Below, piece after piece: positions 6,257 through 7,805 of a DNA stretch of 7,805 nucleotides. Within the stretch, counting starts at the first letter, position 1, and each line of letters starts with the position of its first letter. This DNA comes from Novosphingobium sp. (GTDB lineage Bacteria > Pseudomonadota > Alphaproteobacteria > Sphingomonadales > Sphingomonadaceae). The DNA is taken from contig VFKS01000027.1 of assembly GCA_009885425.1 (NCBI GenBank), positions 1 through 7,805 on the forward strand. The letters are read 5' to 3'. The translations under genes were made by a program, and so were the position numbers. The notes below the pieces were generated by a model. The model had not been told where the DNA came from. It made no database searches and worked only from the letters and a program-made list of their open reading frames with translations.

Positions 6257-7621
6257 TCAGGCCTGCAGATCGTACTGCTTGAGCAGATCGTAAAGCGTCG
6301 GACGGCTGATCCCGAGCAGTTTGGCAGTATTGGAAATATTGCCTTCGCTGCGCGCCAAAGCGTGGCGGATGACTTTGCGGTCGGCCGTTTCACGCGCGCT
6401 CTTGAGGTTGAGCACCTGCCCATCACCTTCGTCCGGTGCAGCCAGATCGAGGTCGCAGGCGCCGATCAATTTTCCCTCGGTCATGATTACCGCGCGCTTT
6501 ACCCGGTTCTCCAGTTCGCGCACGTTGCCAGGCCATGGCCAGGCGTCGATCGCCGTCAGGGCATCGGGCGCAAAGCCTTTGACCGCCGGGTTCATCTCGC
6601 GCGAAAAACGCGTCATGAAGGTTTTGGCCAGCAAGGCCGCATCACCCGGACGTTCGGCCAGACTGGGAATCTTCACGACGATTTCGGCCAAGCGGTAGAA
6701 CAGATCCTCACGGAACCGGCCTTCAGCGATCATTGCTTCGAGGTTCTGGTGTGTTGCGCATACGATCCGGGTATCGACCGCAATCGACTTGCGCGAACCG
6801 ATCCGCTCGATCACCCGCTCCTGCAAAAAGCGCAGCAGTTTGACCTGCAGCGGCAGCGGGATATCGCCAACTTCATCGAGGAACAGCGTGCCCCCAGCGG
6901 CCATTTCGATCTTGCCCTCGGTGGTCTTGACCGCACCGGTAAAAGCGCCCTTCTCATGCCCGAACAGTTCACTTTCGAGCAGGTTTTCTGGGATTGCCGC
7001 GCAGTTGATCGCAACGAAAGCGCCATGGCGGCGGTCGCTCGCTTCATGCAGGCCGCGGGCCAGCAGTTCCTTGCCGGTCCCGCTGGCACCCAGCAGCATC
7101 ACCGAGACGTTGGTGTTGGCAACGCGTTCAATCGTCCGGGCGACTTTGACCATTTCCGGCGCCGAGGTAATCAGGCGGCCCAGCACCCGGTTCTCGTCCC
7201 CCGATTTGGAGGCCAGCTGGCGGTTCTCTGCTTCGATCCGGTGAAGCTGCGCGGCGCGGCGAACGATCAGTCCCAAGGCTTCGATATCAACCGGCTTCTG
7301 GTAGAAATCGTAGGCCCCCTTGGCGATCGCTTGTAGCGCAGATTCGCGCGCACCATGGCCCGATGCGACAATCACTTTGGTGTCGGGTTTCAGCGCCATG
7401 ATCTCGTCGAGCACGGCAAAACCTTCGCTGGTCCCATCGGGATCTGGCGGCAGGCCAAGATCGAGCGTCACCACCGGCGGTTCCTCGCTGCGGAGCAGGG
7501 CAATCGCCCCGGCCCGGTCCGAAGCCTGAAACACCTCAAAGTCCGGATAAGCCCATTTGAGCTGGGCCTGCAATCCGGCGTCATCCTCGACGATCAGCAG
7601 CTTGGGTTTGGGATCAGACAT
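6257..7621 (-). CDS. prsR: PEP-CTERM-box response regulator transcription factor PrsR (NtrC-type, sigma-54 dependent)
   Basis: The 454-residue protein has three parts in order. The receiver domain (about 6-125) has acidic pocket Asp13/Asp14, phospho-acceptor Asp54 in VTLDLGLP, Ser87 and Lys109. The AAA+ sigma-54 activator domain (about 148-380) has Walker A GASGTGKE at 178-185, the sigma-54-contacting GAFTGA at 225-230, Walker B GTLFLDE at 244-250, the RFREDLFYRL segment at 302-311 and WPGNVREL at 363-370. A Fis-type helix-turn-helix (about 426-452, GNISNTAKLLGISRPTLYDLL) ends the protein. The receiver's LPPDPDGTSEG loop and the domain set fit the PrsR family, which with the kinase PrsK is associated with PEP-CTERM/exosortase loci. 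It should activate RpoN-dependent promoters when phosphorylated. GAAGG lies 7 nt before the ATG. The start overlaps the prsK stop as TGATG. Confidence 0.93.
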   Translation of the reverse strand: MSDPKPKLLIVEDDAGLQAQLKWAYPDFEVFQASDRAGAIALLRSEEPPVVTLDLGLPPDPDGTSEGFAVLDEIMALKPDTKVIVASGHGARESALQAIAKGAYDFYQKPVDIEALGLIVRRAAQLHRIEAENRQLASKSGDENRVLGRLITSAPEMVKVARTIERVANTNVSVMLLGASGTGKELLARGLHEASDRRHGAFVAINCAAIPENLLESELFGHEKGAFTGAVKTTEGKIEMAAGGTLFLDEVGDIPLPLQVKLLRFLQERVIERIGSRKSIAVDTRIVCATHQNLEAMIAEGRFREDLFYRLAEIVVKIPSLAERPGDAALLAKTFMTRFSREMNPAVKGFAPDALTAIDAWPWPGNVRELENRVKRAVIMTEGKLIGACDLDLAAPDEGDGQVLNLKSARETADRKVIRHALARSEGNISNTAKLLGISRPTLYDLLKQYDLQA

Positions 7622-7805
7622 CAGGCAACCTTCTGACCGGCGGGACCGGCCTCACGAACGGTTTCAAACAGGGCAGCCGCTTCGGCTATCGGCAGGCGGA
7701 CCAAAAAGCGGGTGCCCAGCCCTTCGCGGCTTTCGACATCAAGCTGACCGCGCATCGCCTTGACCAGTTCGGCAGCCTCATAGGCGCCGATCCCGAACCC
7801 GCCGG
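7621..7805 (-). CDS. prsK: sensor histidine kinase PrsK, C-terminal fragment (runs off right edge)
   Basis: Only the last 61 codons or so are present. They begin in the ATP-binding (HATPase_c) domain with the G2 box GGFGIGAYEAAELVKAMRG, continue through the usual LDVESREGLGTRFLVRLP closing strand, and end with a 20-odd-residue tail. The GAYEAAELVKAM form of the helix, where ordinary kinases have GLxxxxxIVxxHGG, is characteristic of PrsK (recalled family pattern). PrsK is a membrane-associated kinase thought to phosphorylate PrsR. The sensor, dimerisation and His-containing parts lie outside the window. The stop codon TGA shares its A with the prsR ATG. Confidence 0.88.
   Translation of the reverse strand, partial: GGFGIGAYEAAELVKAMRGQLDVESREGLGTRFLVRLPIAEAAALFETVREAGPAGQKVA

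Noticed and set aside
6253..6426. A 58-codon upstream extension of the TPR gene within prsR
   Set aside because: The extension is the out-of-frame reading of the PrsR helix-turn-helix region, and a proper signal peptide begins at the ATG at 6252.
5915..7336. Open frame of 473 codons on the plus strand opposite prsR and the TPR gene
   Set aside because: It crosses the boundary of two well-supported minus-strand genes. Its composition is that of a complement frame, and no ribosome binding site or motif supports it.
1..7805. CRISPR arrays, tRNA or rRNA genes, insertion sequences, toxin-antitoxin or phage genes
   Set aside because: No regularly spaced repeats, no tRNA-like cloverleaf, no transposase or integrase frame, and no small gene pair were seen. 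Almost all of the window is filled by ordinary metabolic, transport and regulatory genes.

Overview
The window looks like chromosomal DNA of a high-GC alphaproteobacterium, most likely a member of the Sphingomonadales (Erythrobacter/Novosphingobium/Sphingomonas type). This rests on the style of the proteins: the form of PanB, the PrsK/PrsR pair, the CaiB/BaiF racemase, and the N-terminus of the permease. It was not tested with a phylogenetic marker. I see no tRNA, rRNA, CRISPR array, transposase or phage gene.

Layout. Positions 1-113 (minus) hold the first 37 codons of an APC-type amino acid permease that runs off the left edge. A 143-bp divergent intergenic region (114-256), with a possible structured leader, separates it from two plus-strand genes: panB (257-1126, ketopantoate hydroxymethyltransferase, pantothenate/CoA synthesis) and a DUF475/TerC-superfamily membrane protein (1175-2245). 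Everything from 2232 to the right edge is on the minus strand. Read in transcription order from the right, it is prsK (C-terminal end only, 7805-7621), prsR (7621-6257), a secreted TPR protein (6252-4444), an alpha-methylacyl-CoA racemase-type CaiB/BaiF protein (4370-3312), and a YfeH-like bile acid:sodium symporter (BASS) superfamily transporter (3185-2232). The last gene overlaps the DUF475 gene tail to tail by 14 bp.

How the genes work together. PrsK and PrsR form the two-component system that accompanies exosortase/PEP-CTERM exopolysaccharide clusters. prsK and prsR overlap by one base, and the TPR gene starts four bases after prsR, so these three form a tight translationally coupled unit. 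PrsR keeps every part of a sigma-54 activator: phospho-acceptor Asp, Walker A and B, GAFTGA and a Fis-type helix-turn-helix. The TPR protein sits where PrsT is expected but has an ordinary signal peptide without a lipobox. The racemase gene follows after 73 bp and is separated by a long inverted repeat that reaches its ribosome binding site. The symporter gene is separated from the racemase by a likely intrinsic terminator.

I found no clearly new multi-gene system. The points most worth a second look are the abrupt loss of family resemblance in the permease at the left edge, the 61-bp inverted repeat upstream of the racemase, a GC hairpin for the DUF475 mRNA that lies inside the coding end of the opposing gene, the non-lipoprotein PrsT-like protein, and a BASS-fold transporter close to panB (some BASS proteins carry pantoate or ketopantoate).
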